Position numbers and translations under genes: made by a program. From the NCBI GenBank assembly GCA_020354625.1, contig CP070651.1:2033130-2097129 (forward strand): a DNA stretch of 64,000 nucleotides, given 5' to 3'. A model generated the notes under the pieces. The model saw only the letters and a list, made by a program, of their open reading frames with translations, did not search any database and had not been told where the DNA came from. Positions 8,135-16,620 of the stretch are shown here, one piece after another. This DNA comes from Trueperaceae bacterium (lineage in GTDB: Bacteria; Deinococcota; Deinococci; Deinococcales; Trueperaceae). Numbering within the stretch: position 1 is the first letter of the stretch; every line of letters begins with the position of its first letter.

Positions 8135-9349
8135 TCAACTGTTCTCAGCCTTGACGCTATCGATAAACTGTTGAGCCGTACGACCTGACAGGCCGTTTCC
8201 CCACCTCGCGTACTCGACCGCGCGCTCGAGCAACCCGCGATCTGCAAGACCTTCCCGGCGCGCCAGCTCCTCCACGATGAGCGAGAACCGTTGCTGGGTC
8301 GCTGTTGGAAACGTGATCGTAAGCCCGAAGCGATCGGCCAACGCCAACCGTTCGTTCTGTGTATCCCAACTGTGGACGTCGTCGTCTAAGGGATCGGGTC
8401 GCTCTGAAAAGCGCTCCATCACAAGATGCCGACGATTGCTGGTGGCATAAACGAGTAAGTTGTTGGGGCGAGCGGTCAGCGAACCCTCGAGTAGGGTCTT
8501 GAGCGGTTGATAGCGGTGATCACTCAACTCGAAACTGAGATCGTCGACGAAAAGAATGAACCGATGCGGTTGCACCCTCAGCTGCTCGACGATAAGAGGT
8601 AGATCGATCAAATCCCCGACTGAAATCTCAACCAGCCGCAACCCCTCCCCCCAGTAGAGCTTGAGAAGCCCCCGAACAGCGGTCGACTTCCCAGAACCCC
8701 GGGGGCCGTAAAGGAGCGTATTGTGAGCTGGAGCTCGCTTGAGAAAACGCTCTGTATTTTCTTGAAGAGACGCGATTTGTCGATCCACGGCGATGAGCTG
8801 TTCTACTTCGGTTTCGGCCGGATACACCAGGCCCTCGAGCTGACCCTTACTCCAACGGAACGCTCTGAAACGAGCGAGGATACCGCTCCCGTGCCGCACA
8901 TAGGTACCCATCAACCACGACAGCACCTCGGCAGGCTCTCCTCGCCGTAGCACATCCGTGAGCTCTCTCACCGAGGGGTCTATATCGTGGGCGAGTCGTT
9001 CTAGTGGAGGGACACTCGTCCCCACCACCTGACCGACCTCATCTTGCCAGTCCCGCCTCAACACGGCTTGCGTACGACCGATGTCGTGTAGAGCTGCTGC
9101 GCGAAGACCTTCGGGGAGCGAGCCGTGCTTTAGAACAGTTCCGCTCACAGCCGTCTCTCCCCAAAGGAGATCTTCCGCTACGGCCGAATAGAGATCAGCA
9201 GTAGGACGCGCCACCAAAGCTGAAAGCAGTACCGAATAGGCATCCACACAGCCTTCTGCATCCCTAGCCACCAGAGCAGCATCTAGTGCCCTCAGCGGTT
9301 GCCACCAATCTGCCGAACACGCTGGATGAAGTACAAAACGTCGTGCCAT
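8135..9349 (-). CDS. DUF815-family AAA ATPase
   Basis: 404 residues. The C-terminal 240 residues are a P-loop ATPase of the DUF815 type: Walker A GPRGSGKST at about 217-225, Walker B FILFVDDLSFE at about 262-272, and a sensor region YATSNRRHLVMERF. The text EFSERPDPLDDDVHSWDTQ and NERLALADRFGLTITF is characteristic of the family, whose role is not established. The N-terminal 180 residues are helical with no recognised domain. GGAGAG precedes the ATG. It is divergent from dnaX with 79 bases between the starts, so both promoters must overlap there. Confidence 0.85.
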   Translation of the reverse strand: MARRFVLHPACSADWWQPLRALDAALVARDAEGCVDAYSVLLSALVARPTADLYSAVAEDLLWGETAVSGTVLKHGSLPEGLRAAALHDIGRTQAVLRRDWQDEVGQVVGTSVPPLERLAHDIDPSVRELTDVLRRGEPAEVLSWLMGTYVRHGSGILARFRAFRWSKGQLEGLVYPAETEVEQLIAVDRQIASLQENTERFLKRAPAHNTLLYGPRGSGKSTAVRGLLKLYWGEGLRLVEISVGDLIDLPLIVEQLRVQPHRFILFVDDLSFELSDHRYQPLKTLLEGSLTARPNNLLVYATSNRRHLVMERFSERPDPLDDDVHSWDTQNERLALADRFGLTITFPTATQQRFSLIVEELARREGLADRGLLERAVEYARWGNGLSGRTAQQFIDSVKAENS

Positions 9350-9390
9350 GATTCCACTCTCCAGCTGCTATGGTACAGGTTCTATACGGT

Positions 9391-9420
9391 TTGGGGTCGA
9401 TCACGGACAAGTGGTAGCAT
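9391..9420 (+). promoter_or_regulatory. Candidate dnaX promoter
   Basis: TTGGGG (9391-9396) and TAGCAT (9415-9420) are spaced by 18 bases. The ATG follows eight bases later, so the leader would be nearly absent, which fits the lack of a Shine-Dalgarno sequence. Confidence 0.4.
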
Positions 9421-9428
9421 AAGGTCGC

Positions 9429-10871
9429 ATGGCAGCCATCTATCAGCGAGCACGGCCGAGAAGGTTCGACCAGATTGTCGGCCAGAGCCACGTCACGGAA
9501 ATACTGCTTGCCGCCATCAGTCAGCAGAAGATCGGGCATGCCTATCTCTTTTCCGGACCGAGGGGGGTCGGTAAGACGACGACTGCCCGCCTCCTGGCAA
9601 TGGCTCTGAACTGCCAGCGAACATCTGCCGAAGAACGCCCATGCGGCTCCTGTGAAAGCTGCGAGCTCGTCCAGCGCGGCAGTCATCCGGATGTCATCGA
9701 GCTAGATGCGGCCAGTAACAACTCCGTCGAGGACGTAAGGGATCTTCGGGAGAAGGTCACTTTGGCACCGCTACGTGGTGAAAGCCGCGTCTGGATTCTG
9801 GACGAAGCACACATGTTAAGCCGCGCGGCTTCCAATGCGCTCCTCAAAACTTTGGAAGAACCCCCACCGAAACTCGTCTTCATTTTAGCTACCACGGAGC
9901 CCGAGAAACTCCCTGCCACCATTCTCTCACGCTGCCAGCACTTCAGATTTAGACGCTTGACGGACGCCGAGATTCGCAGCAAACTCGAAGGGCTCTGCCG
10001 GCAGGCGGAAATCGAGGCGTCTACGCCCGCGTTGGATTTGGTGGCTAAAGTTGCCGACGGTGCGATGAGGGATGCCGAAAGTTTGCTGGAACGGCTCTTT
10101 ACGTCGGGCAAGAGCATCACTCTCGATGCTGCCGAAGAGGCACTCGGCCTCCCACCACAAGAGCGACTCCGGCAATTGGCCGAAGCGCTAGTCGCTGGAG
10201 AGCTCAGCACGCTCTTCGACCTAGCAAACAGCTTCTACCAGCAGGGATACGCACCTCGCAGTATCGCCGAGAAGCTTTCGCTTACGCTCAGAGATGCACT
10301 CGTCAATCAAGTGAGCAAAACCGGAGACGGCTTCACCCTTGCGATCGAAGCGATCGATCTTCAACGCCTCATCCATGCACTCGACGACGATCAGGAGCGG
10401 TTTACGAAACGAGACGATCTTTTCAGCCTTGAGGTTACACTCATCAAAGCCCTCAACACGCTTACGGGTCAGCTACCGCAATACTACCCGGGAGAAACCG
10501 TTGGCGAATCCGCTGAGCGGAACCGTCCCGCAACACCCGAGCCCACACTGCCCTCACTCGCAACCGAGAAACCACCCGAGGTGGCTAAACAGATTCCAAC
10601 GGCCAAAACGATCGAACCCCCTGCGAGCAAGCTCAACTGGCACACCGTGAAATCGAAAGCAAACCCCCAACTCAAAGCCTTCCTCATGCCCGCCCAGGAG
10701 TCGATCCAAGATTTTCAGGTGACGCTTCGCTACAGCGAAACGCACAAGTTTCACTTTGCCGAGCTGAAAAAACGGCACGACGAACTGGTAGAGCTCATTC
10801 AACAAGTTGCGGGGCAACGCTACTCACTGCTCATCGAAGGTCCCGGAGAGACCCTCAGAAAAAAGTCCTAA
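9429..10871 (+). CDS. dnaX: DNA polymerase III clamp-loader subunit, short (gamma-type) product
   Basis: 480 residues in frame 0. Residues 1-360 are the clamp-loader AAA+ core: GQSHVTEILLAAI, Walker A GPRGVGKTT at about 43-51, a four-Cys zinc module (CQRTSAEERPCGSCESC, about 60-76), Walker B VWILDEAHML, the sensor TTEPEKLPATILSRCQ (arginine finger SRC), and the conserved collar. After about 360 comes a Pro/Thr-rich linker and a domain of about 90 residues (NWHTVKSKANPQLKAFL onward) like domain IV/V of tau. The frame stops at TAA 10869-10871, directly after a slippery run; a -1 shift there gives a product about 150 residues longer (separate entries). The protein loads the sliding clamp and ties the replisome together. 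ebfC and recR follow, the usual gene order. Confidence 0.95.
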   Translation: MAAIYQRARPRRFDQIVGQSHVTEILLAAISQQKIGHAYLFSGPRGVGKTTTARLLAMALNCQRTSAEERPCGSCESCELVQRGSHPDVIELDAASNNSVEDVRDLREKVTLAPLRGESRVWILDEAHMLSRAASNALLKTLEEPPPKLVFILATTEPEKLPATILSRCQHFRFRRLTDAEIRSKLEGLCRQAEIEASTPALDLVAKVADGAMRDAESLLERLFTSGKSITLDAAEEALGLPPQERLRQLAEALVAGELSTLFDLANSFYQQGYAPRSIAEKLSLTLRDALVNQVSKTGDGFTLAIEAIDLQRLIHALDDDQERFTKRDDLFSLEVTLIKALNTLTGQLPQYYPGETVGESAERNRPATPEPTLPSLATEKPPEVAKQIPTAKTIEPPASKLNWHTVKSKANPQLKAFLMPAQESIQDFQVTLRYSETHKFHFAELKKRHDELVELIQQVAGQRYSLLIEGPGETLRKKS

Positions 10872-10896
10872 CGGAGCGTCCCGAGAGGGATGCTCC
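10845..10896 (+). promoter_or_regulatory. -1 programmed ribosomal frameshift signal in dnaX
   Basis: Three parts are visible in order. GGAGAG (10845-10850) is an internal Shine-Dalgarno-like stimulator. The heptamer A AAA AAG (10859-10865) is in the frame needed for tandem slippage. After a 7-base spacer holding the frame-0 TAA stop comes a hairpin: 10873-10882 (GGAGCGTCCC) pairs with 10887-10896 (GGGATGCTCC) around a GAGA tetraloop, ten pairs with one G-U. This is the same architecture as the Escherichia coli dnaX signal. The -1 frame stays open to 11317. Transcriptional slippage on the A run, as in Thermus dnaX, could act as well. Confidence 0.85.
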
Positions 10897-11317
10897 TGCC
10901 CCCCCCACCTCAAAACCCGAGCAAGAACCCGCCTCTCCTGCGACCGCATCAAGCGGGCCACCAGAAACGATCGGGGCTGGTCTACCCGCCGAGCCGACAG
11001 CTTCTCGCGTTCAAGAGACAGAGCACTCAGCAGCGCAAAGAGAAGATAGCACGGCCATGATTATCGCCGAGAGCGAAACCCCCTTTACGCTCGAAGAACT
11101 CCCTCCCAACTTTTGGGAAGGTGAACAGAGCGCCCCCCCAGAGCCAGCACCCCATCAAGAACCTGAGCGGCAAGACCCGTCCGCACCAGCTCTAGAAGGG
11201 ACCTGGGGAGTTCTTCAGACCCTCTTTCCTGGTCATATCATCCATACCGAAACGCTCTCCGAAGACGAGCTTGAAACAGAGGGAGCAGATGTTCAAAAGA
11301 CCCCTCAAGACGAGTAA
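10865..11317 (+). CDS. dnaX: C-terminal extension of the tau form of DnaX, read after -1 frameshift
   Basis: After slippage at 10859-10865 reading continues with GTC CTA ACG GAG and runs 150 codons to TAA 11315-11317, giving tau of about 629 residues against 480 for the short form. The first 65 residues are Pro/Glu/Ala/Thr-rich. The last 85 (from MIIAESETPFTLEELPPNFW) are acidic, with a conserved-looking segment TWGVLQTLFPGHIIH. In other bacteria the tau-only C-terminus contacts the polymerase alpha subunit and DnaB helicase, so this part should serve the same purpose. There is no ribosome site before the ATG at 11057, so a separate small gene is unlikely. Confidence 0.8.
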   Translation, partial: VLTERPERDAPAPPTSKPEQEPASPATASSGPPETIGAGLPAEPTASRVQETEHSAAQREDSTAMIIAESETPFTLEELPPNFWEGEQSAPPEPAPHQEPERQDPSAPALEGTWGVLQTLFPGHIIHTETLSEDELETEGADVQKTPQDE

Positions 11318-11344
11318 ACAAGGTAGACTACCTCAGGAGTCAGC

Positions 11345-11656
11345 ATGAATATTCAAAAACTGATGAAAGAAGCGCAGAAAGCCCAGCGAAAAATGGCCGA
11401 GGCCCAGGAGCGCCTGGCCGACCTGTCGGTAGAGGGCAGCTCTGGAGGCGGCCTCGTCACCGTTACAGCAGGTGGAGATGGTACCGTCACCGGCATCAAG
11501 ATCGACCCCAGCACAGTCGATCCCGAAGATGTCGATCTCTTGGAAGACCTTATCACAGCCGCTGTCAATGAGGCTCAGCGCAAAGCCAAGGAGCTCCAGG
11601 AGACCGAGCTAGGTGATGCCATGGGGGGCCTAGGTGGTCTGGGAGGGCTCTTTTAA
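11345..11656 (+). CDS. ebfC: YbaB/EbfC nucleoid-associated protein
   Basis: 103 residues with the family pattern: N-terminal helix MNIQKLMKEAQKAQRKMAEA, the strand segment GGGLVTVTAGGDGTVTGIKID, then DPEDVDLLEDLITAAVNEAQ and a Gly-rich tail (GGLGGLGGLF). EbfC is a dimeric DNA-binding protein that shapes the nucleoid. AGGAG lies 7 bases before the ATG. It stands between dnaX (28 bases upstream) and recR (24 bases downstream) on the same strand, the standard dnaX-ebfC-recR operon. Confidence 0.95.
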   Translation: MNIQKLMKEAQKAQRKMAEAQERLADLSVEGSSGGGLVTVTAGGDGTVTGIKIDPSTVDPEDVDLLEDLITAAVNEAQRKAKELQETELGDAMGGLGGLGGLF

Positions 11657-11680
11657 GTACCACCCGAGCAGTCTGTCGAG

Positions 11681-12283
11681 ATGAGATACCCAACAGCGCT
11701 GATTACCCTGATCCGCGAACTCGGCCGACTGCCCGGCATCGGCCCGAAAAGTGCCCAACGTCTCGCCTTATACCTCTTCAACCAACCTGAGGAAGATGTT
11801 CTAAGTTTGGCTCAGGCGATCGCTGAAGCGAAAGAGACCTTGCAACGTTGTCCGATCTGTTTCAGCATCATGTCCAGCGACGATACGCGGTGTAGCGTCT
11901 GCGACGATCCCCAACGAACCCAGAAGCTGCTTTGCGTTGTAGAACAACCGGCCGATCTTTTGGCCATCGAACGGAGTGGTGAATACGTGGGGCTCTATCA
12001 CGTACTGCACGGTTCACTGAGCCCTATGCACGGTATCGGTCCTGACCAACTCACCATCAAACCCCTCCTCTCACGCCTCGACGGGATCGACGAAGTCATC
12101 TTAGCCACCTCGACCACCGTAGAAGGCGAAGCGACGGCCATGTATCTAGCACGCCTGCTGAACGATCTCGAAGTCAACACGACGCGTATCGGGTACGGTC
12201 TACCCGTTGGTGGCGATCTCGAATACGCTGATGAGGTCACTCTCGGTAGGGCTATCGCCAACCGCCGACAACTGCAGTTATGA
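11681..12283 (+). CDS. recR: Recombination mediator protein RecR
   Basis: 200 residues, the usual RecR length. It has the helix-hairpin-helix near the N-terminus (LGRLPGIGPKSAQRLALYL), a C4 zinc finger (CPICFSIMSSDDTRCSVC, about 58-75), a TOPRIM domain (LCVVEQPADLLAIERSGEY to ATSTTVEGEATAMYLARLL) and the C-terminal Walker-B-like GLPVGGDLEYADEVTL. RecR works with RecO to load RecA on SSB-coated single-stranded DNA. recO lies 3.6 kb downstream on the same strand. Confidence 0.95.
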   Translation: MRYPTALITLIRELGRLPGIGPKSAQRLALYLFNQPEEDVLSLAQAIAEAKETLQRCPICFSIMSSDDTRCSVCDDPQRTQKLLCVVEQPADLLAIERSGEYVGLYHVLHGSLSPMHGIGPDQLTIKPLLSRLDGIDEVILATSTTVEGEATAMYLARLLNDLEVNTTRIGYGLPVGGDLEYADEVTLGRAIANRRQLQL

Positions 12284-12647
12284 ATTGTACATGCCCTTTG
12301 TACCCTTTGACCCCTTGATGATCCGACAACCTTGCTGTGATTCTAAGGTACCGGTCGGAGAATCTATCCCGTATACGATGATCAGGTCCAGAGACGAACA
12401 GATCGCTATGCCGATAGGGCGCCTCGTTGACGATGTCGAACGGCCCGAGCTCATCTAGGGTGTTGTCGCCAGGACGCAAGGCACCTTCCGTGCCGACGAG
12501 TAAACAAATCCCCAACAGGTGGCGAGGCGCGTTCATTACGAAAGGAGAAGAGGATCATTCCCTTATCGTTATGCGCTTGACAAGAGTGGTCGAAGTCCTA
12601 CAAACTAGGCCGGAACCATTCGAGGCCAACGATTGAGGTCGATCACC
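12284..12647. other. Intergenic stretch, nothing recognised
   Basis: About 360 bases between recR and topA. Short frames exist on both strands (for example a minus-strand frame at 12252-12536), but none has a convincing ribosome site or recognisable protein, and they overlap recR. No strong hairpin terminator was found. The topA promoter may lie near TTGACA at 12578-12583, but I could not identify a matching -10 box with confidence. Confidence 0.5.
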
Positions 12648-15506
12648 ATGAAACTTGTCATTGTCGAATCACCCACGAAAGCACGCACCATTAGACGCTT
12701 CTTGCCAAACGAATACAAGGTAGAAGCGAGCATGGGACACGTTCGCGATCTGCCCGCCTCTGCGGCCGAAATACCCACGCACCTCAGAAAGGCAACGTGG
12801 GCCAGGCTCGGAGTACATATCGAGAACGATTTCGAACCCCTCTACATCACCTCTCCAAACAAGCGTTCCGTTGTGTCTAAGCTTCAATCAGCTCTTAAAG
12901 AGGCAGAAGAACTCTACATCGCCACAGACGAGGATCGCGAAGGTGAGTCCATCGGGTGGCATCTCATCGAGGTTCTCAACCCCTCGGTTCCCGTGCGGAG
13001 AATGGTCTTCCACGAAATTACCAAGAACGCGATCGAAAGAGCCTTACAAGAGACACGTGATATCGACCAGAACCTCGTCGAGGCTCAGGAAACGCGCCGC
13101 GTTCTCGACCGGCTTGTGGGATACACCATCTCCCCCCTTTTATGGAAGAAGATCGCCCCCAAACTTAGTGCCGGACGCGTACAGAGTGTGGCGGTTCGAC
13201 TGCTGGTCTTGCGTGAGCAAGACCGGCTCCGCTTCGTCACCGCCGAATATTTCGATCTTCTGGCTCAGCTCTCGAAAAACGAGGGCTCGTTCGAAGCTAC
13301 CATGACGCACTATCGTGGAATACGGCTCGCAACTGGTCGTGATTTCGACGCGGAAACAGGTACCTTGGGAAAGGGCTTGGTCGCCGGCAATGACCTCCTA
13401 CTCCTCAACGAAGCCGAGGCACGAGAGATTGCGACCGAAGCCCGTCAGGGAACGTGGGTTGTCGACAGGGTCGAAGAGAGGCTGGTAACTAGAACACCGA
13501 GTCCTCCTTTTACCACTTCAACTCTCCAGCAAGAAGCGAGTAGAAAGTTGGGCTTGAGCGCCAAACAGACCATGAGAATAGCCCAGAGCCTTTACGAACA
13601 AGGCTATATCACCTATATTCGAACCGACTCGACCAATCTCTCCTCCGAAGCCATCGATGCCAGCAGAGACGCCATAAAGCGACGCTACGGTGAGGAATAC
13701 CTCAACCCGCAGCCCCGGCGCTTCAAACAGAAGGCGCGCAATGTTCAAGAGGCTCATGAGGCCATTCGACCTGCTGGTACGTTGATGCAGACCAGGGAGC
13801 ACTTGGGGCTAAAAGGCCAAGATGGCGCGCTCTACGACCTGATTTGGAAGCGTACAGTAGCGACCCAAATGGCAGACGCCCGGCTGAAATTTATCTCTGC
13901 TTTCATCAAAGCGACCGTCGGTGACAAAGAAGCCTCCTTCCGGGCAACGGGGCGCACCACACTCTTCCCGGGCTTTTTTCGGGCCTATGTCGAAGGGAGT
14001 GATGATCCAGAAGCCGCGCTCGATAGCCGGGAACAACCCTTGCCACCGCTTACAGAAGGTGATCGCCTCGACTGCGGATCTGTCGAGGCACGCGGTCATG
14101 AAACAAAACCACCGGCCCGTTACACGGAAGCGTCCCTGGTCAAGCAGCTCGAGCGCGATGGTATCGGCCGCCCCAGCACCTACGCCAGCATCCTCGATAC
14201 CATCACCCAACGCGGATATGCTCGGAAAAAGGGCAATATGCTCATCCCGACATTCACGGCCTTTGCGACGAACAACCTACTCGAGCAACAGTTCGCCCAA
14301 CTCGTCGATACCGAGTTCACGGCCAACATGGAGACCGCCCTCGACGACATCGCCAACGGTGAACTCCAACCCACTCCATACCTCAAGACGTTCTATTCTG
14401 GTGATGAGGGGATCGAGTCGCGCGTCGAAGACGGCCTCGAAGACATCAACGCTCGAGAGATTTCAACGATTCGCGCAAACAAGTGGGGGCCCTATCTGGT
14501 TCGAGTCGGGCGTTACGGCCCTTACGTAGCGGGTGACGTATCAGGCGAACTACGTACAGCCAGCCTACCTGAGGACCTCGCCCCTGCCGACATCACGCGA
14601 GAAATGCTCGAACAACTTCTTGAAGAAGAAAACAGAGGAGACAAGCAACTCGGACACCTCCCGGGGACCGATCAGGTCATGCTGCTGAAACAAGGCCCCT
14701 ACGGACCCTATGTTCAACTCGGAGAAGATGAGGATCAGGAGAAACCGAAGCGCGTCTCGCTACCGAAGACGATGCAGACTGCAGAAGTGACCTCTGAGGT
14801 TGCAGCCGCGCTCCTCTCGCTACCACGCAACCTCGGCAAACATCCCGAAACCGGCGACGAACTACTGGCTCATATCGGGCGCTACGGACCCTACGTACGC
14901 CACAAATCGACTTTCGCCTCGATCCCGAAAGGCGAAAACGTCTTAGAGATCTCGTTCGATCGAGCCCTAACCTTGATTCGACAAAAAGAGGAAAAAAACA
15001 AGCCGTTACGAGAACTCGGACCGCACCCTGAAACGGGTCACGAGATCACAATCTACCAGGGACGTTACGGGCCCTACGTGAAACATCAGAAAACCAACGC
15101 CTCCTTAGCCAAAACACAACATCCGGACACGATTACTTTGAAAGAGGCGATCGAGCTCCTCACCACTCGGGAGAAGACCAAGAAGGGATCACGGGGCAAG
15201 ACGAGACAAGCCTCTCGGAAAGATACGAGCAAAACCAGGGCTGCCAAGAAGAGCAAGAAAGCAACCTCTTCGAACCGGCCGAAAGCCACACCGGAACAGC
15301 TAGCAGCATTTCTCGACAAGGTTGAGCCACAGGTAGCTGAGGTGATCCAACGCCTCGAAGGCATGGGCAGAAGCAAACAAGATGCGATGAGCGTAGGCGT
15401 CTCACTCGGGCTCGAGGAGAGCGAGGTCAAGAAGCTTCATAAAAAGGGGATGTTTCAGCTTCGCATGGCTTATGGGCGCTCTCTCAGCCGTCGGGAAGGT
15501 ACCTAA
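12648..15506 (+). CDS. topA: DNA topoisomerase I (type IA)
   Basis: 952 residues; the ATG at 12648 (MKLVIVESPTKART) is preferred to an upstream in-frame start because GAGGT lies 7 bases before it and the TOPRIM strand must begin there. TOPRIM: VIVESPTKARTIRRFL and the acidic TDEDREGESIGWHL. The catalytic tyrosine is in YITYIRTDSTNLS (about residue 320). The enzyme relaxes negative supercoils by single-strand passage. There are no C4 zinc ribbons; instead the C-terminus has several topoisomerase C-terminal repeats around GRYGPYV (about 625, 690, 750, 810). A Lys/Arg/Ser/Thr-rich linker (about 845-885) and a small helical domain (PEQLAAFLDKVEPQVAEV onward) finish the protein. Confidence 0.95.
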   Translation: MKLVIVESPTKARTIRRFLPNEYKVEASMGHVRDLPASAAEIPTHLRKATWARLGVHIENDFEPLYITSPNKRSVVSKLQSALKEAEELYIATDEDREGESIGWHLIEVLNPSVPVRRMVFHEITKNAIERALQETRDIDQNLVEAQETRRVLDRLVGYTISPLLWKKIAPKLSAGRVQSVAVRLLVLREQDRLRFVTAEYFDLLAQLSKNEGSFEATMTHYRGIRLATGRDFDAETGTLGKGLVAGNDLLLLNEAEAREIATEARQGTWVVDRVEERLVTRTPSPPFTTSTLQQEASRKLGLSAKQTMRIAQSLYEQGYITYIRTDSTNLSSEAIDASRDAIKRRYGEEYLNPQPRRFKQKARNVQEAHEAIRPAGTLMQTREHLGLKGQDGALYDLIWKRTVATQMADARLKFISAFIKATVGDKEASFRATGRTTLFPGFFRAYVEGSDDPEAALDSREQPLPPLTEGDRLDCGSVEARGHETKPPARYTEASLVKQLERDGIGRPSTYASILDTITQRGYARKKGNMLIPTFTAFATNNLLEQQFAQLVDTEFTANMETALDDIANGELQPTPYLKTFYSGDEGIESRVEDGLEDINAREISTIRANKWGPYLVRVGRYGPYVAGDVSGELRTASLPEDLAPADITREMLEQLLEEENRGDKQLGHLPGTDQVMLLKQGPYGPYVQLGEDEDQEKPKRVSLPKTMQTAEVTSEVAAALLSLPRNLGKHPETGDELLAHIGRYGPYVRHKSTFASIPKGENVLEISFDRALTLIRQKEEKNKPLRELGPHPETGHEITIYQGRYGPYVKHQKTNASLAKTQHPDTITLKEAIELLTTREKTKKGSRGKTRQASRKDTSKTRAAKKSKKATSSNRPKATPEQLAAFLDKVEPQVAEVIQRLEGMGRSKQDAMSVGVSLGLEESEVKKLHKKGMFQLRMAYGRSLSRREGT

Positions 15507-15797
15507 GTGTCCGGAATCGAACAGCCTTTGAATCTGGTCAGTCTGGCCAGAAGTGCCTCGGACCGAGCCCTGGTTCCGGGCACAGCCTTTGAGGTCGTCT
15601 CACTCACCAAATCGAGCCACACGATGCTCGAGAGATCGCTCTGGCTGCTAGTGCTGAGCGGCGAGCTCATCATCGATCTACCTCATGGAGACTTCAGAAT
15701 TCTCAAGGTCGGTGACAGCCTCCACTTGCCCACTGGTTTGAAGATCGGTTTCGAACCGCTTGACGACGTCGTCTTTCTGCGCGTACAGGATATGTGA
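15507..15797 (+). CDS. Small cupin-like protein
   Basis: 96 residues, GTG start directly after the topA stop with GGAAGG 5-10 bases upstream, so translation is probably coupled to topA. The sequence pattern (WLLVLSGELIIDLPHGDFRIL then KVGDSLHLPTGLKIGFEPLDD) fits one cupin beta-barrel: the GELII...GDFR and GDSLHLPTG elements correspond to the two cupin motifs. The metal-binding histidines of motif 1 are missing, with only one His in motif 2 (HLPTG), so metal-dependent catalysis is doubtful. Function unknown. Confidence 0.65.
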   Translation: MSGIEQPLNLVSLARSASDRALVPGTAFEVVSLTKSSHTMLERSLWLLVLSGELIIDLPHGDFRILKVGDSLHLPTGLKIGFEPLDDVVFLRVQDM

Positions 15798-15870
15798 GTC
15801 GTGCGCCTTCGAAAGGACGTTGCCTAGGCGTGGGAGGCAGGGACAAACACGCTTCGAGAAGGAAAGGGAG

Positions 15871-16620
15871 ATGAGTCGGCGCTATAGGGTGCGAGACGGA
15901 ATCATTATTCGCCGTAACGCGCTTCCGAACGGTGATATCGTGGCGACGATACTGGGAGAGAAGGGCAAGTGGCACGGCATCGCCCGCAAAGGGAAAATCC
16001 CAGGCGGCAACCTCGGCCGCTTGAGCCTGTTCCACGACGTTACCATCCAATATTATCGGCGCGGAGAGGAAGCGCTCGCCCTCATTACCCAAGTTCAGCT
16101 CAACGGTGCGTTATCGCGCTTGAGTCAGCCCGACGTCTATCCTTATGCCCACATTCTCGCCGAGCTAGCCGACGCGCTCTCCGTCGAAGTCGAACCCGGT
16201 GGGCAGATCTACGACTACCTCGCCAGCGGGTTGCGAGGCCTCAACCAACATCGTGATACCGAGCTCGTTGCCTTGGCTTATGCTTGGAAGCTGACAGCAC
16301 AAGCGGGACTCGCCCCCCAAGTGGCAACCTGTACACACTGTAAGACGACCTCCCAACTCGCGTTTTTCGACATCGCCGGAGGTGGCCTCGGCTGTCAACA
16401 GTGCCGGGTTGGGCTTCCGCTACTGGAAAGGCAGGCAGCCGAAGTTCAGCAGTTGGTGAGGGGGAGCGTTCGCACCACGCTAGACATGCGGCTTCCCGAT
16501 CGTGCTCTGCACTGGAGAATCTTACACCGCTACCTGGCTTACCACGTAAGACCGCTCAAGAGCCTCATCAACCTATCGAGCCTTACAGAAACATACAAGG
16601 GCGAAGCGTCACGTGTTTGA
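15871..16620 (+). CDS. recO: DNA repair protein RecO
   Basis: 249 residues from ATG 15871, with AAGGAAAGGGAG just upstream; the longer frame from 15760 has no ribosome site. The N-terminal OB-fold is visible (RVRDGIIIRRNALPNGDIV, GKWHGIARKGKIPGG), followed by the helical domain and a zinc finger CTHC...CQQC (about 153-182). The C-terminus (HWRILHRYLAYHVRPLKSL) matches the family. RecO anneals DNA and with RecR loads RecA. plsY overlaps its last 8 bases, so the two are coupled. Confidence 0.9.
   Translation: MSRRYRVRDGIIIRRNALPNGDIVATILGEKGKWHGIARKGKIPGGNLGRLSLFHDVTIQYYRRGEEALALITQVQLNGALSRLSQPDVYPYAHILAELADALSVEVEPGGQIYDYLASGLRGLNQHRDTELVALAYAWKLTAQAGLAPQVATCTHCKTTSQLAFFDIAGGGLGCQQCRVGLPLLERQAAEVQQLVRGSVRTTLDMRLPDRALHWRILHRYLAYHVRPLKSLINLSSLTETYKGEASRV

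Noticed and set aside
11057..11317. Separate 86-residue gene downstream of dnaX
   Set aside because: It has no ribosome site and is continuous with the -1 frame after the dnaX slippery site, so it is the tau tail.
12252..12536. Minus-strand 94-residue ORF after recR
   Set aside because: It overlaps recR, lacks a ribosome site and resembles no family.
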